Positions 52,280 to 60,630 of a stretch of DNA of 64,000 nucleotides are shown one piece after another. The stretch spans positions 68,830 to 132,829 of the forward strand of contig DATILD010000009.1 of the NCBI GenBank assembly GCA_035476815.1, read 5' to 3'. Both the position numbers and the translations under genes were made by a program. Every line of letters starts with the position of its first letter. Position 1 is the stretch's first letter. The notes under the pieces were generated by a model that made no database searches, was not told the origin of the DNA, and worked only from the letters and a program-made list of their open reading frames with translations. The stretch is from Methylibium sp035476815 (GTDB lineage Bacteria > Pseudomonadota > Gammaproteobacteria > Burkholderiales > Burkholderiaceae_C).

Positions 52280-53608
52280 TCACGCCACGCCGCGCCCGAT
52301 GCCGTGGTACTCGATGCCGAGCGACTTCATCAGCGCCGGCTCGAACAGGTTGCGCCCGTCGAACACCAGCGGCTGCTTCAGCGAGCCACGGATCGCATCG
52401 AAGTCGGGGCTGCGGAACTCCTTCCACTCGGTCACGATCAGCAGCGCATCGGCCCCGGCGAGCGCCTCGCGGGCCGAGGCGGCATAGCACAGGCCGCGCT
52501 GCTCCGGCATCGCGCGCTTGGCCTCGTCCATCGCCACCGGATCGTAGGCCACGACCGCGGCGCCGAGCGCCGTCAGCCGCGCGATCAGCACCCGGCTCGG
52601 CGCCTCGCGCATGTCGTCGGTGCCGGGCTTGAAGGCCAGGCCCCACAGCGCGAAGCGGCGACCGTGGAGCTCGCTGCCGAAGCGCGCGACGACCTTGTCA
52701 CCCAGCCACTGCTTCTGCCGCTCGTTGACCGCCTCGACCGCCTGCAGCAGCTGCAGCTCGTGGCCGGCCTCGCGCGCCGAGCGCACCAGCGCCTTCACGT
52801 CCTTCGGGAAGCAGGAGCCGCCGTAGCCGGCGCCGGCGTAGAGGAATTGGGTGCCGATGCGCGGGTCGCTGCCGATGCCCTGGCGCACCAGCTCGATGTC
52901 GGCGCCGACCGCCTCGGCCACGCGCGACAGCTCGTTCATGAAGCTGATGCGGGTCGCCAGCATCGCGTTGGCCGCGTACTTGGTGAACTCGGCGCTCTTC
53001 ACGTCCATCACCAGCACGCGATCGCGGTTGCGCACATAGGGCGCGTAGAGCGAGCGCATCAGCAGGATCGCGCGCTCGTCGTCGGCACCGATCACGACCC
53101 GGTCGGGGCGCATGAAGTCGTTGACGGCCGCGCCTTCCTTCAGGAACTCGGGGTTGCTGACCACCGCGTAGTCGACCTTGACGCCGCGCGCGGCCAGCGC
53201 CGCGTCGATCGCCGCCTTGACCTTGTCCGCCGTGCCCACCGGCACCGTGCTCTTGTCGATCACGACCTTGTAGTCGGTCATGCGCTCGCCGATCGCGCGC
53301 GCCGCGGCGACCACGTACTGCAGGTCGGCCGAGCCGTCCTCGTCGGGCGGCGTGCCGACCGCGATGAATTGCAGCGTGCCATGCGCGACGGCGCGGTCCA
53401 CGTCGGTCGTGAACTCGAGGCGCTTCGCGGCGGCATTGCGCTGCACGACCTCCAGCAGCCCGGGCTCGTGGATCGGGATGCCGCCGGCGTTCAGCAGCTC
53501 GATCTTGCGCGCGTCGACATCGAGGCACAGCACATGGTTGCCCATCTCGGCCAGGCAGGCGCCGGTGACCAGGCCCACGTAGCCGGTTCCCACGACGGTG
53601 ATCTTCAT
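52280..53608 (-). CDS. ugd: UDP-glucose 6-dehydrogenase
   Basis: Ugd oxidises UDP-glucose to UDP-glucuronate with two NAD, giving the acidic sugar common in capsules. The 442-aa protein begins MKITVVGTGYVGLVTGACLAE (NAD GxGxxG), with VGTPPDEDGSADL, STVPVGTADKV, NPEFLKEGAAVNDFMRPDR, and the catalytic cysteine in GYGGSCFPKDVKAL (about 255-268). FKPGTDDMREAPS is also conserved. The ATG at 53608 was chosen from alignment. It is the only route to a uronic acid in this window and may serve both glycans. Confidence 0.95.
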   Translation of the reverse strand: MKITVVGTGYVGLVTGACLAEMGNHVLCLDVDARKIELLNAGGIPIHEPGLLEVVQRNAAAKRLEFTTDVDRAVAHGTLQFIAVGTPPDEDGSADLQYVVAAARAIGERMTDYKVVIDKSTVPVGTADKVKAAIDAALAARGVKVDYAVVSNPEFLKEGAAVNDFMRPDRVVIGADDERAILLMRSLYAPYVRNRDRVLVMDVKSAEFTKYAANAMLATRISFMNELSRVAEAVGADIELVRQGIGSDPRIGTQFLYAGAGYGGSCFPKDVKALVRSAREAGHELQLLQAVEAVNERQKQWLGDKVVARFGSELHGRRFALWGLAFKPGTDDMREAPSRVLIARLTALGAAVVAYDPVAMDEAKRAMPEQRGLCYAASAREALAGADALLIVTEWKEFRSPDFDAIRGSLKQPLVFDGRNLFEPALMKSLGIEYHGIGRGVA

Positions 53609-53615
53609 CGTTCCT

Positions 53616-54320
53616 TCAATCCTTCGACAGCCAGCCGAGCCGGTGCGTGCGCAGCGGGGGCGCATTCAGCCAGGCCGGCAGGCGGGGGTGCAAAGCCCCG
53701 AGTGTGCGCGCCAGCGGTGGCGCCAGCGTGACGCGCCGCACGCGGCAGCGCGCGGCCGGAAACAGCGCCTTCAGCCGTGCCAGCGGCACGCCGCGCACGT
53801 CGGCATTGCGCGGATTGTCCACCGCGAAGTCGTAGCACAGCACGCCGCCGCCCGGCCGCACCCAGCGCCACATCGCGGCCGCCAGGCGCTGCTGCATGGC
53901 GTCGTCGAGCAGCGAGGAGAAGACCGTGAAGGCGAGCACCGCATCCTGGCTCCCGGGCGCGATGGCGGCGGCGAGCGCATCGCCCTCGACGACGCGGGCG
54001 GCCGCCGGCAGCACGGCGCGCGCCGCCGCGGCGCGTTCGGGCAGCAGTTCGAGGCCGGTCAGCCGTGCCGGCTCGGCGCCCAGGCGCAGCAGGTCGAGCA
54101 GGTTGCCGCCGGCGCCGCAGCCGACTTCGAGCAGGTCGCGGCCCCCCAGCGTCTCCCAGCCGTGCGCGCGCCACAGCGCCACCACCGTGCGCAGCCGCTC
54201 CTGCTGGGCCTGCAGCGCGGCGGCATCGAACAGGCTGTAGCGCCGCGCATCGGCCGCGGCGTCGCGGCGCGCGTAGCGCCGTGCCACCGCCGCGGCCTCG
54301 TCGGGCGGCGCGTCGCTCAT
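53616..54320 (-). CDS. Class I SAM-dependent methyltransferase
   Basis: A 234-aa protein with DLLEVGCGAGGNLLDLLRLG (motif I, about 63-82), LTGLELLPERAAAAR and DAVLAFTVFSSLLDDAMQQR then GGGVLCYDFAVDNPRN. This wording is typical of methyltransferases in bacterial glycan loci. The last residues (PLRTHRLGWLSKD) are basic. It overlaps the ExoA-like glycosyltransferase gene by 4 bases and ends 7 bases before ugd. Confidence 0.84.
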   Translation of the reverse strand: MSDAPPDEAAAVARRYARRDAAADARRYSLFDAAALQAQQERLRTVVALWRAHGWETLGGRDLLEVGCGAGGNLLDLLRLGAEPARLTGLELLPERAAAARAVLPAAARVVEGDALAAAIAPGSQDAVLAFTVFSSLLDDAMQQRLAAAMWRWVRPGGGVLCYDFAVDNPRNADVRGVPLARLKALFPAARCRVRRVTLAPPLARTLGALHPRLPAWLNAPPLRTHRLGWLSKD

Positions 54321-55330
54321 CGGGTCAGCGCGCCGAAGGCCGGCGACGGCCTGCCGTGCCGCAGCGCGTCGTACCAGCCGCGCAGCGTGCCCAGGCCGTA
54401 GCCGACATGGGTCGCGGCGATCACGAAGGGCAGCCGCGCCAGCAGCGACCAGCCCGCCTTGCGCGCGATCGCGACCGAGGCCGCCAGCACGTACAGCGTG
54501 TACAGGTTGCCGAGCCACGCCAGGCCGGTGGCCGCGGCCGGCAGCAGCAGCGCCGCCACCCCCAGCAGCGCCAGCGCCGCCACGAAGGCGCCGGGCACCA
54601 GCTGCCGCAGCGCCGCCGCCTGGCCATGCTTGCGCATCACGAAGGGCTTCCAGTAGCCGTACTGCAGCTGCTGGCGGAACAGCTGGCCGATCGTCTCGCG
54701 CGGCCGGTAGCGCGAGACGATGCGCGCGCTCTGCCAGACGCTGCCGCCGCCGCGCACGATGCGCAGGTTGTGCTCGTCGTCCTGGTTGCGCACCAGGGCC
54801 TCGTCGAAGTTGCCGTAGCGCTCGAAGGTGGCGCGCGGCCAGCAGCCCAGGTAGACGGTGTCGGCCCGGCCCTCGTACTCGAGATCGCGCGAGCGCGCGC
54901 CGCCGGCGACCCAGCGCGACTGGAAGGCCGCGGCGATCGCGTCCGAGGTCGCGCCCTCGCCCTCGGCGCACCACGGGCCGCCGACGTTGTCGGCGCCGCT
55001 GCGCTCCAGCGCCGCCAGGCATTCGGCGACATAGTCCTCGTCGTACTCGGTGTGCAGGTCCATGCGCACGATGACCGCGCCGCGCGCCTCGGCCAGGCAG
55101 CGGTTCAGCCCGGTCGAGACGATGCGGCCGGGGTTGTCGATCATGCGCAAGCGGGCGTCCTCGGCCGCCCGCCGCAGCAGCTTGTCGCGCGTGCCGTCGT
55201 CGCTGCGGCCGTCGGCGACCAGCACCTCGAGCTCGACGCCGGGCGGCAGCACCTGGGCGGCAATGGCGTCGCAGAAGGCGACGACATGCTCGCGCTCGTT
55301 GCGGCAGGGGGCGATCACGCTGACGAGCAT
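54317..55330 (-). CDS. Membrane GT2 glycosyltransferase, ExoA-like
   Basis: The 337-aa product has a GT2 catalytic domain (MLVSVIAPCRNEREHVVAF; VLVADGRSDDGT; RMDLHTEYDEDYVAECL as DxD region; RNQDDEHNLRIVRGGG as the late acceptor/DDEHN motif) and two to three C-terminal membrane spans (AFVAALALLGVAALLL; LYTLYVLAASVAIA). This arrangement is that of ExoA, which adds a glucose in succinoglycan assembly. Cytoplasmic side of the inner membrane. Overlaps the methyltransferase gene by 4 bases. Confidence 0.87.
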   Translation of the reverse strand: MLVSVIAPCRNEREHVVAFCDAIAAQVLPPGVELEVLVADGRSDDGTRDKLLRRAAEDARLRMIDNPGRIVSTGLNRCLAEARGAVIVRMDLHTEYDEDYVAECLAALERSGADNVGGPWCAEGEGATSDAIAAAFQSRWVAGGARSRDLEYEGRADTVYLGCWPRATFERYGNFDEALVRNQDDEHNLRIVRGGGSVWQSARIVSRYRPRETIGQLFRQQLQYGYWKPFVMRKHGQAAALRQLVPGAFVAALALLGVAALLLPAAATGLAWLGNLYTLYVLAASVAIARKAGWSLLARLPFVIAATHVGYGLGTLRGWYDALRHGRPSPAFGALTR

Positions 55331-55340
55331 CGTCGTCTCC

Positions 55341-56423
55341 TCAGGCCGGCTGCGGCGCCTTCAGGCGCAGCGCGTCGTAGAGCACGGCCATCCGTTCCAT
55401 CTGGGCGCGGCGCGAGGCGCGCCTGACCGCCAGGTCGCGGTTGCGGCGGCCGAGCGCCTGCGCGGCCGCCGCATCGTCGTGCAGCCGGCACAGCGCCGCC
55501 GCCAGCGCCGTGGCGTCGCGCGGCGGCACGAGCCACTCGGGCTCGATCCAGGCGCGGTTGGCGGGCAGGTCGCTGGCGACCACCGGCAGGCCACAGGCCA
55601 GGCTCTCGAGCATCGCGACCGAGGTCGCGTCGCTGGAAGGCACGCTGACCGAGACGCGCGAACGCTGCAGCATCGCGATCATCGACGCGTCGCCGACGCG
55701 GCCGAGGAAGCGCGCGCTGTCGCCGAGTCCGAGCGTCGCCGCCTGCGCACGCAGCGCCGCCTCGTCGGGCCCGCCGCCGAGCAGGTGCAGCAGCGCGCCG
55801 GCCGCCGGCCGCTCGGCGCGCAACCGCGCGAAGGCCTCGAGCACCGTGCCGATGTTGTAGTTGGGTTCCCAGCTGCGCAGGCTCGCGATCTCGAAGCCCT
55901 CGGCCGGCTTGCCGGGCTTGAAGCGCTCGGTGTCCGCCCCCCACAGCACCTCCTCGCAGCGCGCCTTCGTGCCGTAGCGTGCCACCTCGGCCAGCACGTC
56001 CTGCGAGTCGGCGGTGACGAGCGCGGCGCGCTGCAGCGACCAGCCGACCAGCGCCGACATCACGCCGCCGCGCAGGCCCCTCTCGCGCGGCGTGACCAGC
56101 AGGTCCGAGCCCCAGGCCGTCAGCACCACCGGCACCTGCGGGCCCAGACCGCAGGCCGCCGCCCACAGGCCGTAGGAGGTGACGTAATGGCCGTGCACCC
56201 ACTGCGGCGCGACGCGCTTGGCGACGCGCGTGACCTCGGGCAGCGCGAGCAGCCAGCCGCGCGCGTCGCCGCCGGGGCGGATGCTGATCACGTCGCTGGC
56301 GCCCAGCACCTCGGCCGGCCGGCGGGTCGCGACCACGCAGTCGAAGCCGCGCGACGCGATCTCGCGCACCCAGCGCTGGGTGTGGATGCTGCTCGCGTCG
56401 GCAAAGAACAGGATGCGCTTCAT
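55341..56423 (-). CDS. GT4 glycosyltransferase
   Basis: A 360-aa GT-B enzyme: MKRILFFADASSIHTQRWVR and VHGHYVTSYGLWAAACGLG in the N-terminal half; TAWGSDLLVTPRERG; then the donor half with ASLRSWEPNYNIGTVLEAFA, LHLLGGGPDEAAL, VSVSVPSSDATSVAMLESLA (the E-x7-E region) and GLPVVASDLPANRAWI. The last matches the pattern of capsule GT4 enzymes. Its ATG at 56423 lies directly after an R2 leader hairpin. Confidence 0.89.
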   Translation of the reverse strand: MKRILFFADASSIHTQRWVREIASRGFDCVVATRRPAEVLGASDVISIRPGGDARGWLLALPEVTRVAKRVAPQWVHGHYVTSYGLWAAACGLGPQVPVVLTAWGSDLLVTPRERGLRGGVMSALVGWSLQRAALVTADSQDVLAEVARYGTKARCEEVLWGADTERFKPGKPAEGFEIASLRSWEPNYNIGTVLEAFARLRAERPAAGALLHLLGGGPDEAALRAQAATLGLGDSARFLGRVGDASMIAMLQRSRVSVSVPSSDATSVAMLESLACGLPVVASDLPANRAWIEPEWLVPPRDATALAAALCRLHDDAAAAQALGRRNRDLAVRRASRRAQMERMAVLYDALRLKAPQPA

Positions 56424-56428
56424 GACAG

Positions 56429-56578
56429 CCCCTCGCCTGAGGTGTACCTCAGGCGATCCCCCGAGGGGAGTGAGTGCCGCGGCTCCATGCCCGCCTGCGC
56501 GGGCATGGACGGCACGAACGGCAGCCGCGTCTCGCGGCTGCGTGGGGCCGGCTTGGGGCGGCCCGGCGCTCGGCCCGC
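56429..56578 (-). repeat. Leader hairpin element, family R2 (copy c) with extra hairpins
   Basis: The same 27-base word as copy b (56552-56578) begins the element and the two-tier hairpin ends it: outer stem CCCCTCG (56429-56435) with CGAGGGG (56462-56468), inner stem CGCCTGAGG-TGTA-CCTCAGGCG (56434-56455). Between them are two further perfect hairpins, CCATGCCCGC-CTGC-GCGGGCATGG (56485-56508) and GCAGCCGCG-TCT-CGCGGCTGC (56521-56541). The element fills the whole space between the acetyltransferase stop... and the GT4 start region, ending 5 bases before the GT4 ATG. Confidence 0.66.
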
Positions 56579-56580
56579 GC

Positions 56581-57171
56581 TCATACGCCGCGCACCCAGG
56601 CTTCGTAGGCGGCTCGCGCCGGCTCGCCGTACTCGGCCGCATGGGCCTCGATCCAGCCGCGGTCGAGCTCGCGGGTGTCGCCGACCACCCGGGCCGGCTG
56701 GCCCTCGACGATCGCGAAGTCCGGCACCTCGCCGCTGACGAAGCTGTGGGCCTTGACCAGCACCCCGCGGCCGAGCCGCGCGCCCGGCGCGATCGTGCTG
56801 TGCGGGCCGATGAAGCTCCACGCGCCGAGGGACGTGGCGGCGCGCTGCAGCCCGGCCGGTGTCGTATGACCGTAGTAGGCCTCGCGCTCGAGCCGCAGCG
56901 CGAGATGGCTCGAGTGCGTCAGCACCGACACGAAGTTGGTGATCTGGCAGCCGGTCGCTATCGCCAGCCCGCCCGAGGCGTCGATGAAGTTGAAGTGACC
57001 GATGAACACATGGTCGCCGAGCACCAGGCCCTCGCGGCCCTCGACGCGGGTGTGGCTGCTGATGCGGCTGAGCGGCCGCGGCGTGCCGTCGCCGCTGGCC
57101 TGGCCGTAGACCATGCGCGGCCCGGTCAGCCGCTGCCACAGCCGCGCGAGGGGGTGCAGGATTGCCTTCAT
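56581..57171 (-). CDS. Left-handed beta-helix acyltransferase
   Basis: The 196-aa protein has hexapeptide repeats: VLGDHVFIGHFNFIDASGG LAIATGCQITNFVSV, with SSH near residue 87, then LGAWSFIGPHSTIAPGARLGRGVLVKAHSFV and IVEGQPARVVGD. It resembles WbbJ/maltose-acetyltransferase-like O-acetyltransferases of glycan loci. The first 40 residues are basic with LARLWQRLTGPRM. It overlaps the flippase gene by 4 bases, so O-acetylation of a lipid-linked intermediate before flipping is likely. Confidence 0.83.
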   Translation of the reverse strand: MKAILHPLARLWQRLTGPRMVYGQASGDGTPRPLSRISSHTRVEGREGLVLGDHVFIGHFNFIDASGGLAIATGCQITNFVSVLTHSSHLALRLEREAYYGHTTPAGLQRAATSLGAWSFIGPHSTIAPGARLGRGVLVKAHSFVSGEVPDFAIVEGQPARVVGDTRELDRGWIEAHAAEYGEPARAAYEAWVRGV

Positions 57172-58436
57172 GCCGGCGGCGATTGTCGCGTGGCCGGCGG
57201 CGCCAGCAGCGCCCGCCAGGGCAGGCCGGCGTCGCGCAGGAAGAGGCGCAGCGCCACCACGATCGCGACCGCATAGGCCACGCTGGTCGCCAGCGCCGCG
57301 CCGCCGGCGCCGTAGCGCGGCACGGCCCAGGCCGCGATCGCCAGCGTCAGCGCCAGCGACAGCCCGGCGATGCCGGCCGACCAGTGCGGCGCGCCGCGGT
57401 GGTTGGTGTACCAGGCCGACAGGCTGGACGCCGCCGCATAGCCGGCCACCCCCGGCAGCAGCAGCGCCAGCGAGGGCAGCGCCGCCGCATAGGCCGCGCC
57501 CAGCACCGCCGGCAGCGCCCACACCGCGGCGCCGTAGAGCAGCGGCGCGGCGGCCAGCGTCGCGAGCAGGTTGAAGCGCACCGCGTGCAGCGTCGTCAGC
57601 GCCGCATCGTCGGCATCGGGCGCGCCGATGCGGTGGTAGGCCGACACCGTGACCGCCGAGGACAGCAGCCACAGCAGCTCGGCCACCTGCACCGCGACCG
57701 AGTAGACACCGGCCGCGGCCAGCCCGCCCTGGCGCTCGACCAGGAACAGGGTCGCGCGGTAGTTCAGCAGGCTGACGACGTTGGTGAGTCCGATCACCGC
57801 GACGAAACGCCACTCGCTGCGCAACACCGTGGCATCGGGCGCCGCCGGCCCGGCGTCGCGCGTCGCGCCGATCGCGGTCGCGAGTCCGACCAGCGCCTTC
57901 GCGGCCACCCACACCGCCAGCACCAGCAGCACGGTCGTCCCCCCGGCCGGGCGCAGCAGCGCGACGGCGCCGAGGCCGAGCAGCACCAGCGCCGGCGCCG
58001 CCACCGGCGCCGCGTTCAGCGGCGCCATCCGCCCCTCGCCGAGCCACAGCCCGGAGGCGGTCGGCACCCACAGCAGCCAGGGCGCGGCCAGCGCCAGCAG
58101 CCACAGGTGGCGGTAGGGTTCGGTGTCGCTCGCGAACGACCAGCCGGCCAGCACGACCGCCGCCGCGAGCCCGAGCCCGAAGGCGGCCCGCAGCAGCGCC
58201 GCGAGCAGCGGCCCCGGCGCGAGCAGCCGGTGCGAGATCTCGCGCGCCAGCAGCAGGCCGAGGCCGGAAAACAACGTCAGCAGCCCCGCCTCGACCGCGA
58301 CGAACAGCGCGAAAGCGCCCTGCACGGCGGGCCCGAGCCGGGCGACGACGACCAGGATCGCGAGCCCGAGCGCGACGGCGGCAAGGCGGGCAGCGAGGTT
58401 CAGCGCGGCACCGCGGGCGAGGGTCGGGGGCAGCAT
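57168..58436 (-). CDS. Wzx-type lipid-linked oligosaccharide flippase
   Basis: The 422-aa product is nearly all membrane spans (about twelve), with the MOP/Wzx start ARGAALNLAARLAAVALGLA, AVQGAFALFVAVEAGLLTLF, VGLTNVVSLLNYRATLFLVE near the middle and AAAGVYSVAVQVAELLWLL, the last being a strong polysaccharide-flippase signature (GxYsvAxxlaexl). No Wzy polymerase, Wzz or second exporter is seen beside it, so the exported unit may be an oligosaccharide, or those genes are elsewhere. It is divergent from lysS. Confidence 0.86.
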   Translation of the reverse strand: MLPPTLARGAALNLAARLAAVALGLAILVVVARLGPAVQGAFALFVAVEAGLLTLFSGLGLLLAREISHRLLAPGPLLAALLRAAFGLGLAAAVVLAGWSFASDTEPYRHLWLLALAAPWLLWVPTASGLWLGEGRMAPLNAAPVAAPALVLLGLGAVALLRPAGGTTVLLVLAVWVAAKALVGLATAIGATRDAGPAAPDATVLRSEWRFVAVIGLTNVVSLLNYRATLFLVERQGGLAAAGVYSVAVQVAELLWLLSSAVTVSAYHRIGAPDADDAALTTLHAVRFNLLATLAAAPLLYGAAVWALPAVLGAAYAAALPSLALLLPGVAGYAAASSLSAWYTNHRGAPHWSAGIAGLSLALTLAIAAWAVPRYGAGGAALATSVAYAVAIVVALRLFLRDAGLPWRALLAPPATRQSPPA

Positions 58437-58528
58437 GGTTCGGCTCGGCGGGGGTCGGCGGGCATTGTCGGCCAGGGCCCTCTCTAAAATCCGCGTTTCT
58501 CCGGCCGCCTTGGCCCTCCAGGACCTTC
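58437..58528 (+). promoter_or_regulatory. Divergent control region of lysS and the flippase gene
   Basis: A 92-base gap. TAAAAT at 58485-58490 is the only A/T-rich hexamer and is a candidate -10 for lysS, about 38 bases before its ATG; TTGTCG (58465-58470) lies 14 bases upstream, shorter than ideal for a -35. Assignment is by pattern only. Confidence 0.35.
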
Positions 58529-60031
58529 ATGAGCACCACCCCGACGCCCGCCGCCCTCGACGACAACCAGCTGATCGCCGAGCGCCGCGAGAAACTGGCC
58601 GCGATCCGCGCCCGGGGCGTCGCCTTCCCGAACGACTTCAAGCCCAGGGACCACGCCGCCGACCTGCACCGGCTGCACGAGGGCCGGACCACCGAGGAGC
58701 TCGAGGCCCACCCCATCGCCGCGTCGATCGGCGGGCGCATGATGCTCAAGCGCGTGATGGGCAAGGCCTGCTTCGCGACGATCCAGGACGGTTCGGGCCG
58801 CATCCAGCTCTACATCACGGCCGACGCGGTCGGCGCCGAGGCGCTGGCCGAGTTCAAGCACTGGGACCTGGGCGACATCCTCGGCGCCGAGGGCCTGCTG
58901 TTCAAGACCCGCACCGGCGAGCTGACGCTCAAGGTCACCGCGATCCGGCTGCTGACCAAGAGCCTGCGGCCGCTGCCCGACAAGTTCCACGGCATGAGCG
59001 ACCAGGAGCTCAAGTACCGGCAGCGCGAGGTCGACCTGATCATGGACGAGGGCTCGCGCGAGCGCTTCCGCGCGCGCAGCAAGGCGGTCAGCTCGATCCG
59101 CCAGTTCATGGTCGAGCATGGCTTCCTCGAGGTCGAGACGCCGATGCTGCACCCGATCCCCGGCGGCGCGAACGCCAAGCCCTTCGTCACTCACCACAAT
59201 GCGCTGGATCAACAGATGTTCCTGCGCATTGCGCCAGAGTTGTACCTGAAGCGGCTGGTGGTCGGCGGCTTCGAGCGGGTGTTCGAGATCAACCGCAATT
59301 TCCGCAACGAGGGCGTCTCGGTCCGTCACAACCCCGAGTTCACGATGATGGAGTTCTACGCCGCCTGGTGGAACCACCACGACCTGATGGACTACACCGA
59401 GGCGATCCTGCGCCATGCGGCGCGCAAGGCCGTCGGCACGGCCGAGCTCAGCTATGGCGGCAAGCCGGTCGACCTGGAGGCGCCGTTCGCGCGGCTGAGC
59501 GTGCGCGACTCGCTGGTGAAGTACGCGGGCCTCACCGCGGCCGAGGCCGGCGACGCCGCGGTGCTGCGCACCAAGCTGAAGGCCCATGGCGAGGAGCCGC
59601 CGGCCCGCCATGGCCTGGCCGAGCTGCAGTTCGCGCTGTTCGAGGCCGCGGTCGAGGAGCAGCTGTGGCAGCCGACCTTCATCATCGACTATCCGGTCGA
59701 GGTGTCGCCGCTGGCGCGCGCCTCCGACAGCAACCCGGCGGTCACCGAGCGCTTCGAGCTCTTCATCACCGGGCGCGAGTTCGGCAACGGCTTCTCGGAG
59801 CTCAACGACCCCGAGGACCAGGCCGCGCGCTTCCAGGCCCAGGCGGCCAGCAAGGAGGCCGGCGACGAGGAGGCGATGCACTACGACGCCGCCTACATCC
59901 GCGCGCTCGAGCAGGGCCTGCCGCCGACCGGCGGCTGCGGCATCGGCATCGACCGGCTGATGATGCTGCTGACCGACGCGCCCAACATCCGCGACGTGAT
60001 CCTGTTCCCGGCCTTGCGCCGGGAATCGTGA
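58529..60031 (+). CDS. lysS: Lysyl-tRNA synthetase, class II
   Basis: LysRS charges tRNA-Lys. The 500-aa length and domain order are standard: an OB-fold anticodon-binding domain (about 60-170, RVMGKACFATIQDGSGRIQLYI), then the class II core with FLEVETPMLHPIPGGANAKPF (motif 2 approach), RNEGVSVRHNPEFTMMEFY (motif 2), and TGGCGIGIDRLMMLL (motif 3, about 470-484). Unrelated to the polysaccharide genes; marks the right border of the glycan locus. Confidence 0.96.
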   Translation: MSTTPTPAALDDNQLIAERREKLAAIRARGVAFPNDFKPRDHAADLHRLHEGRTTEELEAHPIAASIGGRMMLKRVMGKACFATIQDGSGRIQLYITADAVGAEALAEFKHWDLGDILGAEGLLFKTRTGELTLKVTAIRLLTKSLRPLPDKFHGMSDQELKYRQREVDLIMDEGSRERFRARSKAVSSIRQFMVEHGFLEVETPMLHPIPGGANAKPFVTHHNALDQQMFLRIAPELYLKRLVVGGFERVFEINRNFRNEGVSVRHNPEFTMMEFYAAWWNHHDLMDYTEAILRHAARKAVGTAELSYGGKPVDLEAPFARLSVRDSLVKYAGLTAAEAGDAAVLRTKLKAHGEEPPARHGLAELQFALFEAAVEEQLWQPTFIIDYPVEVSPLARASDSNPAVTERFELFITGREFGNGFSELNDPEDQAARFQAQAASKEAGDEEAMHYDAAYIRALEQGLPPTGGCGIGIDRLMMLLTDAPNIRDVILFPALRRES

Positions 60032-60067
60032 CGCGACCGGCACTGCGCCGCGAAAGCTGAGGGCACG

Positions 60068-60625
60068 ATGGCGACCGAGCGACTGGCGACACTGGAGGCG
60101 CTCGAGACCGCGCTCTGGCGCCAGCTCGGCGCCGCCGCGCACGACCGCGAGCACCCCTGGCGCAGCCCGGTGCTCGCCACCGCCGATGGCGACGGCGCCG
60201 ATGCCCGCACCGTGGTGCTGCGCGAGGTCGATGTCGCGCGCCGCGAACTGGTCTTCTACAGCGACGCCCGCTCGGCCAAGGTCGCGCAGCTCGGCGCCCG
60301 GCCGCAGGCCACCGCGCTGTTCTGGTCGCGCCCGCTCGGCTGGCAGCTGCGCGTGCGGCTCGACATGGCGATCGAGACCGACGGCCTCGCCGTCACGGCC
60401 CGCTGGGCCCGCGTGAAGCTGTCGCCGAACGCCGGCGACTACCTCTCGTCCATCGCCCCGGGCGAGCCGCTGCAGCGCAGCGGCGCCACGCCGCCGGCCG
60501 CGGCGCGCGCCGCCTTCGCGGTGCTGACCGGTCGCGTGCGGGCGATCGACTGGCTCGAACTCGACCCGGCCGGCCACCGCCGCGCCGCCTTCGACGCGCA
60601 GGGCGCGCGCTGGCTGCAGCCCTGA
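60068..60625 (+). CDS. FMN-binding pyridoxamine-phosphate-oxidase-like protein
   Basis: A 185-aa split-barrel flavoprotein of the PNPOx superfamily: PVLATADGDGADARTVVLRE (FMN contact strand), LVFYSDARSAKVAQLGARPQ with the SDARS..K phosphate-binding residues, and ALFWSRPLGWQLRV. The C-terminal WLELDPAGHRRAAFDAQ...ARWLQP is the family end. Genuine PdxH is about 210-220 aa and ends RLxP; this shorter form is closer to the Alr4036-like FMN-binding group, so pyridoxal synthesis should not be assumed. Confidence 0.82.
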   Translation: MATERLATLEALETALWRQLGAAAHDREHPWRSPVLATADGDGADARTVVLREVDVARRELVFYSDARSAKVAQLGARPQATALFWSRPLGWQLRVRLDMAIETDGLAVTARWARVKLSPNAGDYLSSIAPGEPLQRSGATPPAAARAAFAVLTGRVRAIDWLELDPAGHRRAAFDAQGARWLQP

Positions 60626-60630
60626 GCGCG

